64,000 nucleotides of DNA from Magnetovibrio sp. (GCF_036568125.1 NZ_DATCTF010000012.1:62001-126000); one strand, 5' to 3'; positions 38,364-47,157 are shown, counted from the stretch's first letter. The notes: generated by a model not told the origin, from the sequence alone. Translations and numbers: made by a program.

Positions 38364-38831
38364 ATGATGGTGGAGCCTCCTGGGCGCAAAAAGGGCGAAA
38401 TTAATTACGCCGACGACCACACCCCGGCAGGGCTCGATCCAACCGATACTTCACTTTCCACTCTCGATCACGTAATTCCTATCCGCCTCAAGGCGATACG
38501 AATGTCGCTTGGCCTCAGCGCTGCGCACATGGACCGCCAAGCCGGGTTTGCTCCCGGCACTGTGGGACGACTGGAACGCGGCGACTTGCGTATTTACGCC
38601 AACCATCTTTATCGCATCAGCCAGGCCACCGGCATTGCTCTCGGCTACTTTTACAATCAGTCCGCCGCGTCCGAGAACGAAGGGCACAGCGACAGAGATA
38701 CCAGTGGGCAAGAGCTGCAAAAGCAACGCCTTTTGCTGGCTTACATGAACATCAAGGACCCCGCGGTCAGGCGTGACGTGTTCGAACTGGTTGAAACCCT
38801 GGCCGCCGAGTCCAATCGCAATTCGCGCTGA
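38364..38831 (+). CDS. second XRE-like helix-turn-helix regulator
   Basis: A roughly 155-residue DNA-binding protein; the exact start is unsure, with ATGs at 38352, 38364 and 38367. The HTH region is VIPIRLKAIRMSLGLSAAHMDRQAGFAPGTVGRLERGDLRIYANHLYRISQATGIALGYFYNQ, more divergent than the upstream XRE protein. A tail with LAYMNIKDPAVRRDVFELVETLAAES parallels the tail of the upstream protein, so the two are probably paralogous regulators. The 250 bases before it are AT-rich with TATAAT at 38300. It precedes dapF, with 73 bases between. Target genes are unknown. Confidence 0.75.
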   Translation: MMVEPPGRKKGEINYADDHTPAGLDPTDTSLSTLDHVIPIRLKAIRMSLGLSAAHMDRQAGFAPGTVGRLERGDLRIYANHLYRISQATGIALGYFYNQSAASENEGHSDRDTSGQELQKQRLLLAYMNIKDPAVRRDVFELVETLAAESNRNSR

Positions 38832-38904
38832 TCGCTCGGTCGATGCCTGTCGGCACACGCCAAAAGCCTGGACTTGTAGGCCTATCCCCCCATATAAAGC
38901 CACC

Positions 38905-39744
38905 ATGGCGACGCTTGATTTCATAAAGATGCACGGACTCGGCAACGACTTCGTCATCCTCGATGGCCGTGACAACGAACTTTCGTTGTCACGTGACGTC
39001 GTGCGCGCCATTTCCGACCGCCGCCGGGGTGTCGGTTGCGATCAGTTCATTGTCATGGAACCAGCTCACAACGCCATCGCCGACGTCTTCATGCGCATCT
39101 ACAACCCCGATGGCTCCGAAAGCGGTGCGTGCGGCAACGCGACGCGCTGCGTCGCCAGTTTGGTGATGCGTGAAAAAGCCACCAGCCATGTGATCGTCGA
39201 AACCATTTCCGGCCTGCTCGATTGCGAAAACGTCGGTGGCGGGCTTTATAGTGTGGACATGGGCCCCGCGCGCCTCGATTGGCGTGACCTGCCGCTGGCC
39301 GAAGCCCGCGATACCGAACACTTGAACATCGAGGCCGGACCGTTGAAGAACCCGGTCGGCGTCAACATGGGCAATCCGCATGCGGTGTTCATGGTCGACA
39401 ACGCCGACGCCATCGACCTCAATGTGTTCGGTCCGATGGTCGAACACGACAAGCTGTTTCCCGAACGCACCAACGTCGAAGCCGTGCAGGTGCTGACGCC
39501 GGAACGTATCCGCATGCGGGTGTGGGAACGCGGTGCCGGCATCACCCAGGCGTGCGGTTCGGGCGCGTGTGCGGCGCTGGTCGCCACCGCCCGGCGCGGC
39601 CTGACCGGCCGTAAAGCCGACGTGGTGTTGGACGGCGGCGTGCTGAACATCGAATGGATGCCCGACAACAACGTTTTGATGACCGGCCCGGTGGCGACCA
39701 GCTTCGTCGGCACCATCGATCCGTCTCTGTTGGGGGACGACTGA
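38905..39744 (+). CDS. dapF: diaminopimelate epimerase
   Basis: Cofactor-independent racemase converting LL- to meso-diaminopimelate for lysine and peptidoglycan synthesis. 279 residues. Seen: FIKMHGLGNDFVILDGR, the catalytic thiols Cys76 in SESGACGNATRCVAS and Cys217 in QACGSGACAALVA, and MGNPHAVFMVDN. The start at 38905 begins the conserved M-x-F-x-K-M-H-G-L-G-N-D-F motif; the ORF from 38773 overlaps the XRE gene. Its stop overlaps the mtaB start in TGATG, so the pair is translationally coupled. The gene order dapF-mtaB-ftsY is frequent in alphaproteobacteria. Confidence 0.96.
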   Translation: MATLDFIKMHGLGNDFVILDGRDNELSLSRDVVRAISDRRRGVGCDQFIVMEPAHNAIADVFMRIYNPDGSESGACGNATRCVASLVMREKATSHVIVETISGLLDCENVGGGLYSVDMGPARLDWRDLPLAEARDTEHLNIEAGPLKNPVGVNMGNPHAVFMVDNADAIDLNVFGPMVEHDKLFPERTNVEAVQVLTPERIRMRVWERGAGITQACGSGACAALVATARRGLTGRKADVVLDGGVLNIEWMPDNNVLMTGPVATSFVGTIDPSLLGDD

Positions 39745-41066
39745 TGAGTCCCACCGATTCCATCACCCCCGACATCATCACGCTGGGCTGTCGCCTCAAC
39801 ACCTTGGAATCCGAGGTCATGCGCGACGAAATGGCCAAAGCCGGCGTCCACGACGCGGTGATCATCAACACCTGCGCCGTGACCGCGGAAGCCGAACGCC
39901 AAGCGCGCCAGACCATTCGCCGCATCAAGCGCGAACGCCCCGGCGCGCGCATCATCGTCACCGGTTGCGCCGCGCAATTGGACCCGGCGAAATTCGCCGC
40001 CATGGATGAGGTCGAACGGGTGGTCGGCAACGCGGAAAAACTCGACGGCGCGAAACTGTTCGGCCCCAATGGCGGCTTGGGCCAAAACGACCCGACCTCG
40101 ATCGTGGTGTCCGACATCAACGAAGTGAAAGAGACCGCCGGTCATCTGGTCAGCGGTCTGGACGGCCGCACCCGCGCGTTCGTCATGGTCCAGCAGGGCT
40201 GCGACAACGACTGCACGTTCTGCATCATTCCCGCCGCGCGCGGACCCAACCGGTCCGTGCCGCTGGACCAGATCGTCGCGCAGGTGAAAAAGCTGGTCGC
40301 AGCCGGTCACCTCGAAGTGGTGCTGACCGGCGTCGACATCGCCGCCTATGGATCCGACACCGGTTTGACGGATGCCAACGGCACCGGGCTCACCAGCGTG
40401 ATCCGCGCCATTCTCGACGCTGTGCCGGACTTGGCGCGGCTGCGTCTCAGTTCGCTCGACCCCGCGCGCCTGGACGACGGGTTTTTCACCTTGCTGGCCG
40501 ACGAACCGCGCCTGATGCCGCACCTGCATCTCAGCTTGCAAGCCGCCGCCGACATGGTGCTTAAGCGTATGAAGCGCCGCCACGCCGTCGCCGACGTGCG
40601 CGCCCTAGTCGATCGCGCCCGCGCGGTGCGTCCCGATGTGGTGTTCGGCGCGGATCTGATTGCGGGCTTTCCCACCGAAACCGATGAGATGTTCGCCACC
40701 ACGCTGAGCAACGTTGAAGACATGGGCCTGCAATACCTGCACGTGTTCCCCTATTCGACTCGCCCCGGCACCCCGGCCGCGCGCATGCCCCAAGTTCCCG
40801 GCGACATCGCCAAGGCCCGGGCCAAGCGCTTGCGCGACGCGGGCGAAACGATCCTGAAGCGCCATCTGCACAGCCTGGTCGGCACCCATCAAATCGTGCT
40901 GGTGGAAAAACCGACCTTCGGCCGAACCGAAACCTTCGCGCCCGTGCGCTTGGACGGCACCGCCACGGCAGGTCAACTGCTGGGCATCGACATCGTCGGT
41001 GTCGACGGCACCAATGGCGGCGGCGAACTGATCTCTTCACACCACAACTCACAGGCGGCGGAATAA
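39744..41066 (+). CDS. mtaB: tRNA t6A37 methylthiotransferase
   Basis: Radical-SAM methylthiotransferase of the MtaB type, adding a methylthio group to t6A37 of tRNA. 440 residues. Seen: N-terminal UPF0004 domain with cysteines in TLGCRLN, INTCAVT and TGCAAQL, the radical SAM motif in MVQQGCDNDCTFCIIPAARGPNRS, then VLTGVDIAAYG, LRLSSLDP, HLHLSLQAAADMVLKRMKRRH and GADLIAGFPTETDE. A C-terminal TRAM-like segment includes HQIVLVEKPTFGRTETFAPVRL. It overlaps dapF by 1 base and abuts ftsY. Confidence 0.94.
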   Translation: MSPTDSITPDIITLGCRLNTLESEVMRDEMAKAGVHDAVIINTCAVTAEAERQARQTIRRIKRERPGARIIVTGCAAQLDPAKFAAMDEVERVVGNAEKLDGAKLFGPNGGLGQNDPTSIVVSDINEVKETAGHLVSGLDGRTRAFVMVQQGCDNDCTFCIIPAARGPNRSVPLDQIVAQVKKLVAAGHLEVVLTGVDIAAYGSDTGLTDANGTGLTSVIRAILDAVPDLARLRLSSLDPARLDDGFFTLLADEPRLMPHLHLSLQAAADMVLKRMKRRHAVADVRALVDRARAVRPDVVFGADLIAGFPTETDEMFATTLSNVEDMGLQYLHVFPYSTRPGTPAARMPQVPGDIAKARAKRLRDAGETILKRHLHSLVGTHQIVLVEKPTFGRTETFAPVRLDGTATAGQLLGIDIVGVDGTNGGGELISSHHNSQAAE

Positions 41067-41987
41067 ATGGGCTGGTTCGACAGACTGAAAGCGGGCCTGG
41101 GTAAAACCTCGGTGCGCATCACCGGCGGCATCGGCAATCTGTTCACCGGCAAACGCCGCTTGGACGACGCCACCTTGGAAGAGCTGGAAGAGATTCTCAT
41201 CACCGCCGACATGGGCGTCAGCACGGCGGCGAAAATCACCGCAGCCTTGGCCAAGACCCGTTTTGATCAGGAAATCAGCAACGAAGAAGTCCGCCAGACC
41301 TTCGCCGCCGACATCACCGCTATCTTGGAACCGGTCGCCAAACCGCTGGAAATCCGCGCCGAACTCAAACCCCATGTGGTTTTGGTGTGCGGCGTCAACG
41401 GTTCGGGCAAGACCACCACCATCGGCAAGCTCGCCAAACAGTATTCCGAGCAAGGCAAAAAAGTCATGCTGGCCGCAGGCGACACCTTCCGCGCCGCCGC
41501 GATCGAACAGCTGCAAGTGTGGGGCGAGCGCACCGGTGTGCCGGTGATCGCGCGCGACATCGGCGCGGACGCGGCGGGCCTGGCCTACGACGCCATGGAA
41601 CAAGCCCGCGACCAAGGCGTCGACGTGTTGCTGATCGACACCGCCGGACGGCTGCAAAACAAATCGCACCTGATGGAAGAGTTGGAAAAAATCGTCCGCG
41701 TGATCAAAAAAGTCACCCCCGACGCGCCCCACGACGTGATCTTGGTGCTCGACGCCACGGTGGGCCAGAACGCCCACGCCCAGGTGGAAACCTTCAAGCA
41801 AGCGGTCAACGTCACCGGATTGGTGATGACCAAATTGGACGGCACCGCCAAAGGCGGCGTGGTGGTGGCGCTGGCCGATAAATTCCAACTGCCGGTTCAC
41901 GCCATTGGCGTCGGCGAAGGCGCCGACGACTTGCGCCCGTTTGCGGCACGCGATTTCGCCTGCAATTTGTTGGGCCTAGACGCCTAG
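41067..41987 (+). CDS. ftsY: signal recognition particle receptor FtsY
   Basis: SRP receptor GTPase that docks SRP-ribosome complexes at the membrane. 306 residues: a short N-terminal part without a long acidic A domain, the NG domain with N helix bundle (RRLDDATLEELEEILITADMGVSTAAKI), P-loop CGVNGSGKTTTIGKLA (Lys115), AAGDTFRAAAIEQLQVWGER, DTAGRLQNKSHLMEEL, TKLDGTAKGGVVVALADKF, and the end GVGEGADDLRPFAARDFACNLLGLDA. It starts directly after the mtaB stop and overlaps the 3' end of the convergent Crp-type gene by 12 bases. Confidence 0.97.
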   Translation: MGWFDRLKAGLGKTSVRITGGIGNLFTGKRRLDDATLEELEEILITADMGVSTAAKITAALAKTRFDQEISNEEVRQTFAADITAILEPVAKPLEIRAELKPHVVLVCGVNGSGKTTTIGKLAKQYSEQGKKVMLAAGDTFRAAAIEQLQVWGERTGVPVIARDIGADAAGLAYDAMEQARDQGVDVLLIDTAGRLQNKSHLMEELEKIVRVIKKVTPDAPHDVILVLDATVGQNAHAQVETFKQAVNVTGLVMTKLDGTAKGGVVVALADKFQLPVHAIGVGEGADDLRPFAARDFACNLLGLDA

Positions 41988-42566
41988 CTCGACCACGGGC
42001 CCGTCGCGACGCAGCCGTTTTGCTTGCTCCAGACGCTTGAGCGCACGATAGAGCGCTTCATGGGTGAGACCGATTTCGGCCGCAAACCCCTTCCACGATC
42101 CAGCAGGTTCATATCGCGTTTCGCCCTCGCCCAGACGCAGCGACAGCGCCGCCATGATGCGGTCTTCCGCCGAACGGATAGCACGCAATTCAATGTTCGA
42201 ACGCAGCCGCTGCACCTGCCCGGCAATGCGGCGGCAAAATGCCACCGCGAACCTTCCGTCGGTTTGCATCATATCCAGGAGCGCCGTTTTCTCGAACCAA
42301 GCGATCCGCGCGCCCGCCACCGCGATTCCGTCACAATGATAGCTGGATGAAAACAACGCCGCTTCGGCGAACAGGTCGCCGCCAAGCGCACGATGGACGA
42401 CGATCTCCGCCCCCTCGATGGTGGTGCGCCGCAAATAGGCTTGCCCGTCCACAACGCCGAACATGTGTCGGGTCACATCGCCGCGATGAAACAACACGGT
42501 GTCGGCCTTAAACGTTTCAATACGCGCCGCGCCACCCAAGCGTGCGGCCAGATCCATCACCGGCAT
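41976..42566 (-). CDS. Crp/Fnr-family transcriptional regulator
   Basis: A 196-residue CRP/FNR-type regulator: cyclic-nucleotide-like sensing domain (about 10-115, TVLFHRGDVTRHMFGVVDGQAYLRRTTIEGAEIVVHRALGGDLFAEAALFSSSYHCDGIAVAGARIAWF) and a C-terminal winged helix (about 140-190, SWKGFAAEIGLTHEALYRALKRLEQAKRLRRDGPVVEL). The N-terminal cysteine cluster of FNR is absent, so it is not an oxygen-sensing iron-sulfur Fnr. GAGGAG lies 8 bases before the ATG at 42566. It diverges from a cytochrome c'-like gene, and the 93-base gap contains a perfect palindrome resembling an FNR/Dnr-type site. Confidence 0.87.
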   Translation of the reverse strand: MPVMDLAARLGGAARIETFKADTVLFHRGDVTRHMFGVVDGQAYLRRTTIEGAEIVVHRALGGDLFAEAALFSSSYHCDGIAVAGARIAWFEKTALLDMMQTDGRFAVAFCRRIAGQVQRLRSNIELRAIRSAEDRIMAALSLRLGEGETRYEPAGSWKGFAAEIGLTHEALYRALKRLEQAKRLRRDGPVVELGV

Positions 42567-42584
42567 CGACAAATCTCCTCATTC

Positions 42585-42602
42585 GTATGATTGCAATCAT
42601 AC
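42585..42602. promoter_or_regulatory. perfect 18-bp palindrome, FNR/Dnr-type site, between the Crp-type and cytochrome c' genes
   Basis: GTATGATTGCAATCATAC is a perfect palindrome. Its core TGAT-N4-ATCA matches the FNR-family core (TTGAT-N4-ATCAA) except for the outer base pair. It is 18 bases from the regulator ATG and 57 bases from the cytochrome ATG, so it is a likely operator for the adjacent Crp-type protein. Confidence 0.7.
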
Positions 42603-42659
42603 AACAGGCGCAGCAATCCACCTATGCTCGACAAACCCCAGATTTACGAGGAGTCTCCG

Positions 42660-43112
42660 ATGAACACCCGCAAACCCCTGACTTGGTTGATGAGCGCTCT
42701 GGTTGGCGTCACACTCAGCGCAAATGCGCAGGCCGATGACCGCACCTTGATCGAGATGCCCGCGCCGATGCAAGAGCACCTACTCGGCAATATGCGCGAT
42801 CACCTGCATGCGTTGGACGATATCTTGGCCGCCCTAGCCGAAGGCGACGCCGCCACCGCAGGCAAAATTGCCGAGGCGCGATTGGGTCTGTCATCGCTGG
42901 ACGATCACGGCGCGGCGCATATGGCGCCGTTCATGCCCGACGGCATGCGCAATGCGGGCACCGAACTGCACCGTGCGGCGAGCCGTTTTTCCCAGGCGGC
43001 AATGAACGCAGATGTCGAGCACACGTTTGAAGCCCAGCAAAGCGTGTTCGCCGCACTGCAAAACATCACCGCCAGCTGCAATGCCTGCCACGACGGCTAT
43101 CGCATACGTTAG
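42660..43112 (+). CDS. cytochrome c' -like periplasmic haem protein
   Basis: A 150-residue exported protein with signal peptide MNTRKPLTWLMSALVGVTLSANAQA and a C-terminal CxxCH haem site (CNACHDGYRIR, Cys140, Cys143, His144). A single C-terminal haem motif after a long four-helix-bundle region is the layout of cytochrome c', which binds NO and CO. The region GNMRDHLHALDDILAALAEGDAATAGKIAE fits helices. GAGGAG precedes the ATG at 42660; the ORF from 42591 is too long. It diverges from a Crp-type regulator. The exact function is inferred. Confidence 0.8.
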   Translation: MNTRKPLTWLMSALVGVTLSANAQADDRTLIEMPAPMQEHLLGNMRDHLHALDDILAALAEGDAATAGKIAEARLGLSSLDDHGAAHMAPFMPDGMRNAGTELHRAASRFSQAAMNADVEHTFEAQQSVFAALQNITASCNACHDGYRIR

Positions 43113-43126
43113 GTCACGACGTTAGA

Positions 43127-43321
43127 TCACGATGAAGACGAGTCGGACGGCAGCGGCATTTCGCCAGTCGGGTCTTGTTCCAACATATCGGCCACCGCGT
43201 CGTAGGTCCGCGCGTTCACGTCCATCTGCTCTTTCAGCTCGGCGTTTTGCGCCCCGATGTCGCGAAAGAACACCGCCGCGTTGCGCAACAGATTGACGGC
43301 GAGTTCGGCGTGCGTGGCCAT
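43127..43321 (-). CDS. small hypothetical protein
   Basis: A 64-residue protein starting MATHAELAVNLLRNAAVFFRDIGAQ and ending in an acidic, serine-rich tail (EQDPTGEMPLPSDSSSS). A central helix NAELKEQMDVNARTYDAVADMLEQ is predicted. I do not recognise it. The start at 43321 is followed 9 bases upstream by AGGTAGC; the longer ORF to 43390 is not preferred. It is convergent with the cytochrome c' gene, with 14 bases between stops, and 110 bases downstream of another small gene on the same strand. Confidence 0.5.
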   Translation of the reverse strand: MATHAELAVNLLRNAAVFFRDIGAQNAELKEQMDVNARTYDAVADMLEQDPTGEMPLPSDSSSS

Positions 43322-43430
43322 GAAGCTACCTTTCGTTCGATACCAGCGCCCCCTGAAACCTGAAAAGGCGAGGGCGTGAAAAAAGCCCAAATCTGGGCTG
43401 GGGGTGTCGAATACAGGACAGGCGGCGGGT

Positions 43431-43709
43431 TCAAACCTTTAGGTCGAGATAAAACCCACGCGGCACGTCGCCGCGCAGCGGCTGGCCCGACGACAAAATG
43501 CGATCCAAGCGGTTCAACGAAGCTTGGTTCTGCGGCGTTTCGACATTGTTGAGGACATTGGCGCGGCGCGACACTTCGCCCGCATCACCGTACCCCTTGG
43601 CGGCGGCAGGGGCAGCGCCCGGGGCCGCAACGGGGCGCGCGGCATCGACCGACGCGCGCTGCACGGCGGGACGAACGACCGGAGTGGAAACGTTGGTGAT
43701 ATCAGCCAT
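43431..43709 (-). CDS. small hypothetical protein ending RGFYLDLKV
   Basis: A 92-residue soluble protein. The N-terminal half is low complexity and Ala/Pro rich (RPVAAPGAAPAAAKGYGDAGEVSRRANVL); the C-terminal half (NQASLNRLDRILSSGQPLRGDVPRGFYLDLKV) has a conserved-looking hydrophobic end. I do not recognise a family; similar short proteins in related bacteria may be associated with flagellar or surface genes, but that is a guess. It has no clear operon partner. Confidence 0.5.
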   Translation of the reverse strand: MADITNVSTPVVRPAVQRASVDAARPVAAPGAAPAAAKGYGDAGEVSRRANVLNNVETPQNQASLNRLDRILSSGQPLRGDVPRGFYLDLKV

Positions 43710-43827
43710 AAGCGCCAGTATGCCCCAAATTTCTTAACCATTTGTCAAATGCGGCAGCATCCTAGCAGGTCCGGCACGCCGTGAAAAGTTTTGCTCCCCA
43801 AAAGATTTCCTTTGGCAAACGCCCTCA

Positions 43828-43872
43828 AACGCAGAGACCCGTCCATCCCAAAGGGATGAACGGGTCTGCGTT
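43828..43872. other. long stem-loop in the gap before the 43.4 kb gene
   Basis: AACGCAGAGACCCGTCCATC paired with GGGATGAACGGGTCTGCGTT (about 18 bp with a bulge and one mismatch, loop near 43849-43851). Only a short U tract follows on either strand. It may be the terminator of the small minus-strand gene at 43935-44150 or part of an untranslated structured RNA. Confidence 0.5.
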
Positions 43873-43934
43873 GGCTGGTCTGTCCTGATGTTCGCGTTTA
43901 CGCAGATTTCTCAAACGCAACCGCGAACGTCCGC

Positions 43935-44150
43935 TCAGGCCCTAACGTCAACCACTTCACCACGCCCGGCGGGGGGCACGGCCCCCTTTTGAGCGTCCTG
44001 GGCTGCGGTGGTTTGCTGTGCCTGCTGAACTGCCTGATTGGCAGCTTCAGTCACAACAACCGCCGCGACCTGCTCCGCCTGTACCGTCTGGCGGAGAGCG
44101 ACGAGTGCTTGTTGTACGTTGGCGGCTGAGCCTGCTGAATTTACAGACAT
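43935..44150 (-). CDS. small protein, possibly YjfB-type motility-associated
   Basis: A 71-residue protein, MSVNSAGSAANVQQALVALRQTVQAEQVAAVVVTEAANQAVQQAQQTT and an ending RGEVVDVRA. The SAxxVQQALVALRQTVQAEQ pattern resembles the short YjfB-like putative motility proteins, but the match is weak. AGGAG lies 7 bases before the ATG at 44150, which is preferred over the ORF to 44249. No flagellar genes are in the window. The sequence between this gene and pgk is otherwise empty apart from the pgk terminator. Confidence 0.45.
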   Translation of the reverse strand: MSVNSAGSAANVQQALVALRQTVQAEQVAAVVVTEAANQAVQQAQQTTAAQDAQKGAVPPAGRGEVVDVRA

Positions 44151-44390
44151 ATCGGCTCTCCTTTCTCGGAACCGGCGCACCCGCCCGCAAGCGGGGCAGC
44201 GATTCAAAGCAACGCTTCTGTCGCTAATGCGAAACTGGAACATCCTCAAACCATGGGGATGCCCGGCCTCGCGACTCGTGTCTGTCGTATGTGTTCAGCA
44301 GCAGATGACGCATCGAACACAGACGCGGACACACTTTTATATCACAACTCGCCAAAAAAGGGAATAAGCCCCCTTAACAGCCCGTTAACA

Positions 44391-44427
44391 AAAACAAAAA
44401 AACCCCGGCTCATGGAGCCGGGGTTTT
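44391..44427 (-). terminator. pgk terminator
   Basis: Stem AAACCCCGGCT / AGCCGGGGTTT (44400-44410 with 44416-44426, loop CATGG), followed on the minus strand by a run of T (TTTTTGTTTTTG). It lies 18 bases after the pgk stop. Confidence 0.9.
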
Positions 44428-44444
44428 CAAGGCTTACGTAAGGC

Positions 44445-45638
44445 TTAACCTTCCAGCGCGGCAACGCCCGGAAGGGTTTTGCCTTCGATCCATTCCAAGA
44501 ACGCGCCACCGGCGGTCGAAATGTAGCTGAAGTCGTCAGCCGCACCGGCATGTGCCAGGGCCGCGACCGTGTCGCCACCACCGGCGACCGACAACAGCGT
44601 GCCGGCTTTGGTCAAGCGCGCCGCTGCCTGAGCGGCGGCGTTGGTGCCCTTGTCGAACGGTTCGATTTCGAACGCGCCGAACGGACCGTTCCACACCAAG
44701 GTTTTACATGTGGCGAGACGCTTTTCGACGTCGGCGATGGTCGCCGGGCCGATGTCCAAGGCCATCATGTCGGCGGGGATATCGTCGAGGCCGACGACCT
44801 TGTTTTCGGCGCCTGCGGCGAATTCGGCGGCGACCACCAGATCGACCGGCAACACGATTTCGCAGCCGTTGGCAGCCGCGTCGGCGACGATTTTGCGCGC
44901 CTCGTCAGCCATGTCTTTTTCACACAGCGACTTGCCGACGTCGTGACCGTTGGCAAACAGGAAGGTGTTGGCCATGCCGCCGCCGATGATGATCATGTCG
45001 ACCTTCTTGGACAGGTTGCCGAGCACTTCCATCTTGGTCGAAACCTTGGCGCCGCCCACCACGGCCGCCACCGGCTTTTGCGGGGTGCCGAGCGCACCGC
45101 CCAGGGCTTCCAATTCCGCCTGCATCAAACGGCCGGCTGCCGCGGGCAGCTTGCGCGCCAGAGCTTCGGTGGAGGCGTGAGCGCGGTGTGCGGTGGAAAA
45201 TGCGTCGTTGACGTAAACGTCACCCAACGCCGCCAGGGCATTGGCGAAGCCGTCATCATTGTCGGTTTCTTCGGCGTGGAAGCGAACGTTTTCCAACATC
45301 GCCACATCGCCGTCTTGCATCGCCGCGATAACCGCCTTAGCGCTGTCGCCAATGGTGTCGGTGGCGAACGCGACAGCGCAGCCCAGTGCGGACGCCATGG
45401 CTTCGGCAACCGGCTTCAAGGTCATTTCCGGCACCACCTGACCTTTGGGACGGCCGAAGTGCGACAAGATGATGACTTTGGCGCCCTTGGCGACGAGGTC
45501 CTTGATGGTCTGGGCGGAACGGTCGATGCGAGTGGTGTCGGACGGCTTGCCGTCGGCCATCGGAACGTTCAAGTCGGCGCGTACCAGAACGCGCTTACCG
45601 GCCACATCCAGATCATCGATGGTTTTGAAAGTGCTCAT
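44445..45638 (-). CDS. pgk: phosphoglycerate kinase
   Basis: Glycolytic and gluconeogenic kinase that interconverts 1,3-bisphosphoglycerate and 3-phosphoglycerate. 397 residues, normal. Seen: [23 protein letters not shown] with the conserved basic phosphate site, [78 protein letters not shown] and the C-terminal [49 protein letters not shown] precedes the ATG at 45638; the TTG at 45644 would give an extra two residues and is not used. It appears monocistronic. Confidence 0.97.
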   Translation of the reverse strand: MSTFKTIDDLDVAGKRVLVRADLNVPMADGKPSDTTRIDRSAQTIKDLVAKGAKVIILSHFGRPKGQVVPEMTLKPVAEAMASALGCAVAFATDTIGDSAKAVIAAMQDGDVAMLENVRFHAEETDNDDGFANALAALGDVYVNDAFSTAHRAHASTEALARKLPAAAGRLMQAELEALGGALGTPQKPVAAVVGGAKVSTKMEVLGNLSKKVDMIIIGGGMANTFLFANGHDVGKSLCEKDMADEARKIVADAAANGCEIVLPVDLVVAAEFAAGAENKVVGLDDIPADMMALDIGPATIADVEKRLATCKTLVWNGPFGAFEIEPFDKGTNAAAQAAARLTKAGTLLSVAGGGDTVAALAHAGAADDFSYISTAGGAFLEWIEGKTLPGVAALEG

Positions 45639-45801
45639 GGTCAATTCCTCTTGGCAGGTAAGCCTGCTTCCCTGTTCAGCTATAGGTCTCGGTTCAGAAC
45701 CGGCCGGCTGGGGAGGAAGGCCGACGGCATCTTTGAGCGCGTTTTATGCGGATTCCTACACAAAAAGGCAAGTGAAGAGTCGGGGGCACGAGCCTCTGGG
45801 C

Positions 45802-47145
45802 TTAGGCCGCCGGCAAACGAAGACGCACGCTCAAGCCGCCCAAATCCGATTCGTCCAAGGAGAGCGAACCGTGATACAACTCCGCCAGCTCGTGCACGAT
45901 GTTCAGCCCCAAGCCGCTGCCCGGGGTGGCTTCGTCCAAGCGCTTACCGCGTTTGAGCACGTCGTCACGCAGATCCGCCGGGATTCCGGGGCCGTCGTCG
46001 TCAATCGACAGCACGATTTCGCGACCCTCGCGGGCACCCGTCACACGCACCCGGCTGGCCGCCCATTTGCAGGCGTTGTCGAGCAGATTGCCGAGCATTT
46101 CCTCGACGTCCTGGCGATCCCCGACAACGTAGTGTTCGCGTACGTTGACCAGCGCAATGCTCACCCCCGCGCCGTCGTTTTTGCGCTGGTAAATGCGTTG
46201 CAAGGTACGCTTAAGCCCAGACGCGATTTCCCCCACGTCGGCCTTCAACCCCGGCACGCCCAAGCCGCCCGCGGCGCGCGCGCGCGCCAAATGACGGGTG
46301 ACCAGGTCATTCATGGTCGAGACTTGCTCACGCAAGGTCGCGGCGCACTGACCTTCCATGCCGTCCGCTTCGTTGCCGAGAACCGCCAACGGCGTTTTCA
46401 AGGCATGGGCCAGATTGCCCGCATGGGTGCGGGCGCGTTCGATCACTTCGGCGTTGTGGTCGAGCAGTTTATTGAGATCGTTGACCAAGGGCTCGACCTC
46501 GCTGGGAAACACGCCGGTCATACGTTCCGTCTCACCGGCGTGAATGGCCCCCAGCTTCTGGCGCACCAATTTCAAAGGCCTGAGTCCCAAGATCACCTGC
46601 AACACCACCGCCGCCATGAGCCCCAGCCCCAGCAACAGCAGGGATGTGGTCAAGGTTTCGGTGAATTCTTCGGTGGCGCGATCGATCACCGACGCGGGAC
46701 CGGTGAAGTAGATCAGCACGTCTTTGTCGTAGCCTGGCAAGGTAAAGGCTTCCGCCACCACGCGCAGTTTTTCCTCGCGCGGGCCATACATGAAAAAGCT
46801 GGTCGCTTGTCCGCGGTTCGGGATCGGTTTGATCGGCAACACCTGATCCCACAGCGAGCGCGAGCGTTCGATCACCACACCATCCGCGGTCAGTTCCCAG
46901 TACCAGCCCGACAAGGGACGCAGGTATGACGGATCGGTCGGGCGGCGGCTCAAGCCGACCTTGCCGTCCACCACTTCGGTATACGACAGCAGCTCTTCAA
47001 CGTGACGTTCCAGACCATAATCGAACGAGTTTTCGACATGGGTGCGGAAGTGTTGGCTGAGCACCCAGCCGCCGACCGCCAGGGTCGCAACGATCCACGC
47101 CACAGAGATCAAGATAAGACGTAAACTGACGGAACGTCCCAGCAT
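45802..47145 (-). CDS. PhoQ-type sensor histidine kinase
   Basis: Inner-membrane sensor kinase of 447 residues. Two membrane helices (about 12-33 and 168-190) enclose a periplasmic domain of about 130 residues (SQHFRTHVENSFDYGLERHVEELLSYTEVVDGK). A HAMP-like segment follows (RPLKLVRQKLGAIHAGETERMTGVFPSEV). The phosphoacceptor His is in GNLAHALKTPLAVL, and ATP-binding N box NLLDNACKWA, G1 DDDGPGIP and G2 GSGLGLNIV are present. It follows its cognate response regulator (12 bases) on the minus strand, next to a PepSY protein and a b-type cytochrome, so the signal may be linked to that redox module. Confidence 0.92.
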   Translation of the reverse strand: MLGRSVSLRLILISVAWIVATLAVGGWVLSQHFRTHVENSFDYGLERHVEELLSYTEVVDGKVGLSRRPTDPSYLRPLSGWYWELTADGVVIERSRSLWDQVLPIKPIPNRGQATSFFMYGPREEKLRVVAEAFTLPGYDKDVLIYFTGPASVIDRATEEFTETLTTSLLLLGLGLMAAVVLQVILGLRPLKLVRQKLGAIHAGETERMTGVFPSEVEPLVNDLNKLLDHNAEVIERARTHAGNLAHALKTPLAVLGNEADGMEGQCAATLREQVSTMNDLVTRHLARARAAGGLGVPGLKADVGEIASGLKRTLQRIYQRKNDGAGVSIALVNVREHYVVGDRQDVEEMLGNLLDNACKWAASRVRVTGAREGREIVLSIDDDGPGIPADLRDDVLKRGKRLDEATPGSGLGLNIVHELAELYHGSLSLDESDLGGLSVRLRLPAA

Positions 47146-47157
47146 CGCGCCGCGCCG

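Noticed and set aside
44151-44390. Possible gene between the small protein and pgk
   Set aside because: No open frame with a ribosome site and family-like sequence; only the pgk terminator and an AT-rich patch.
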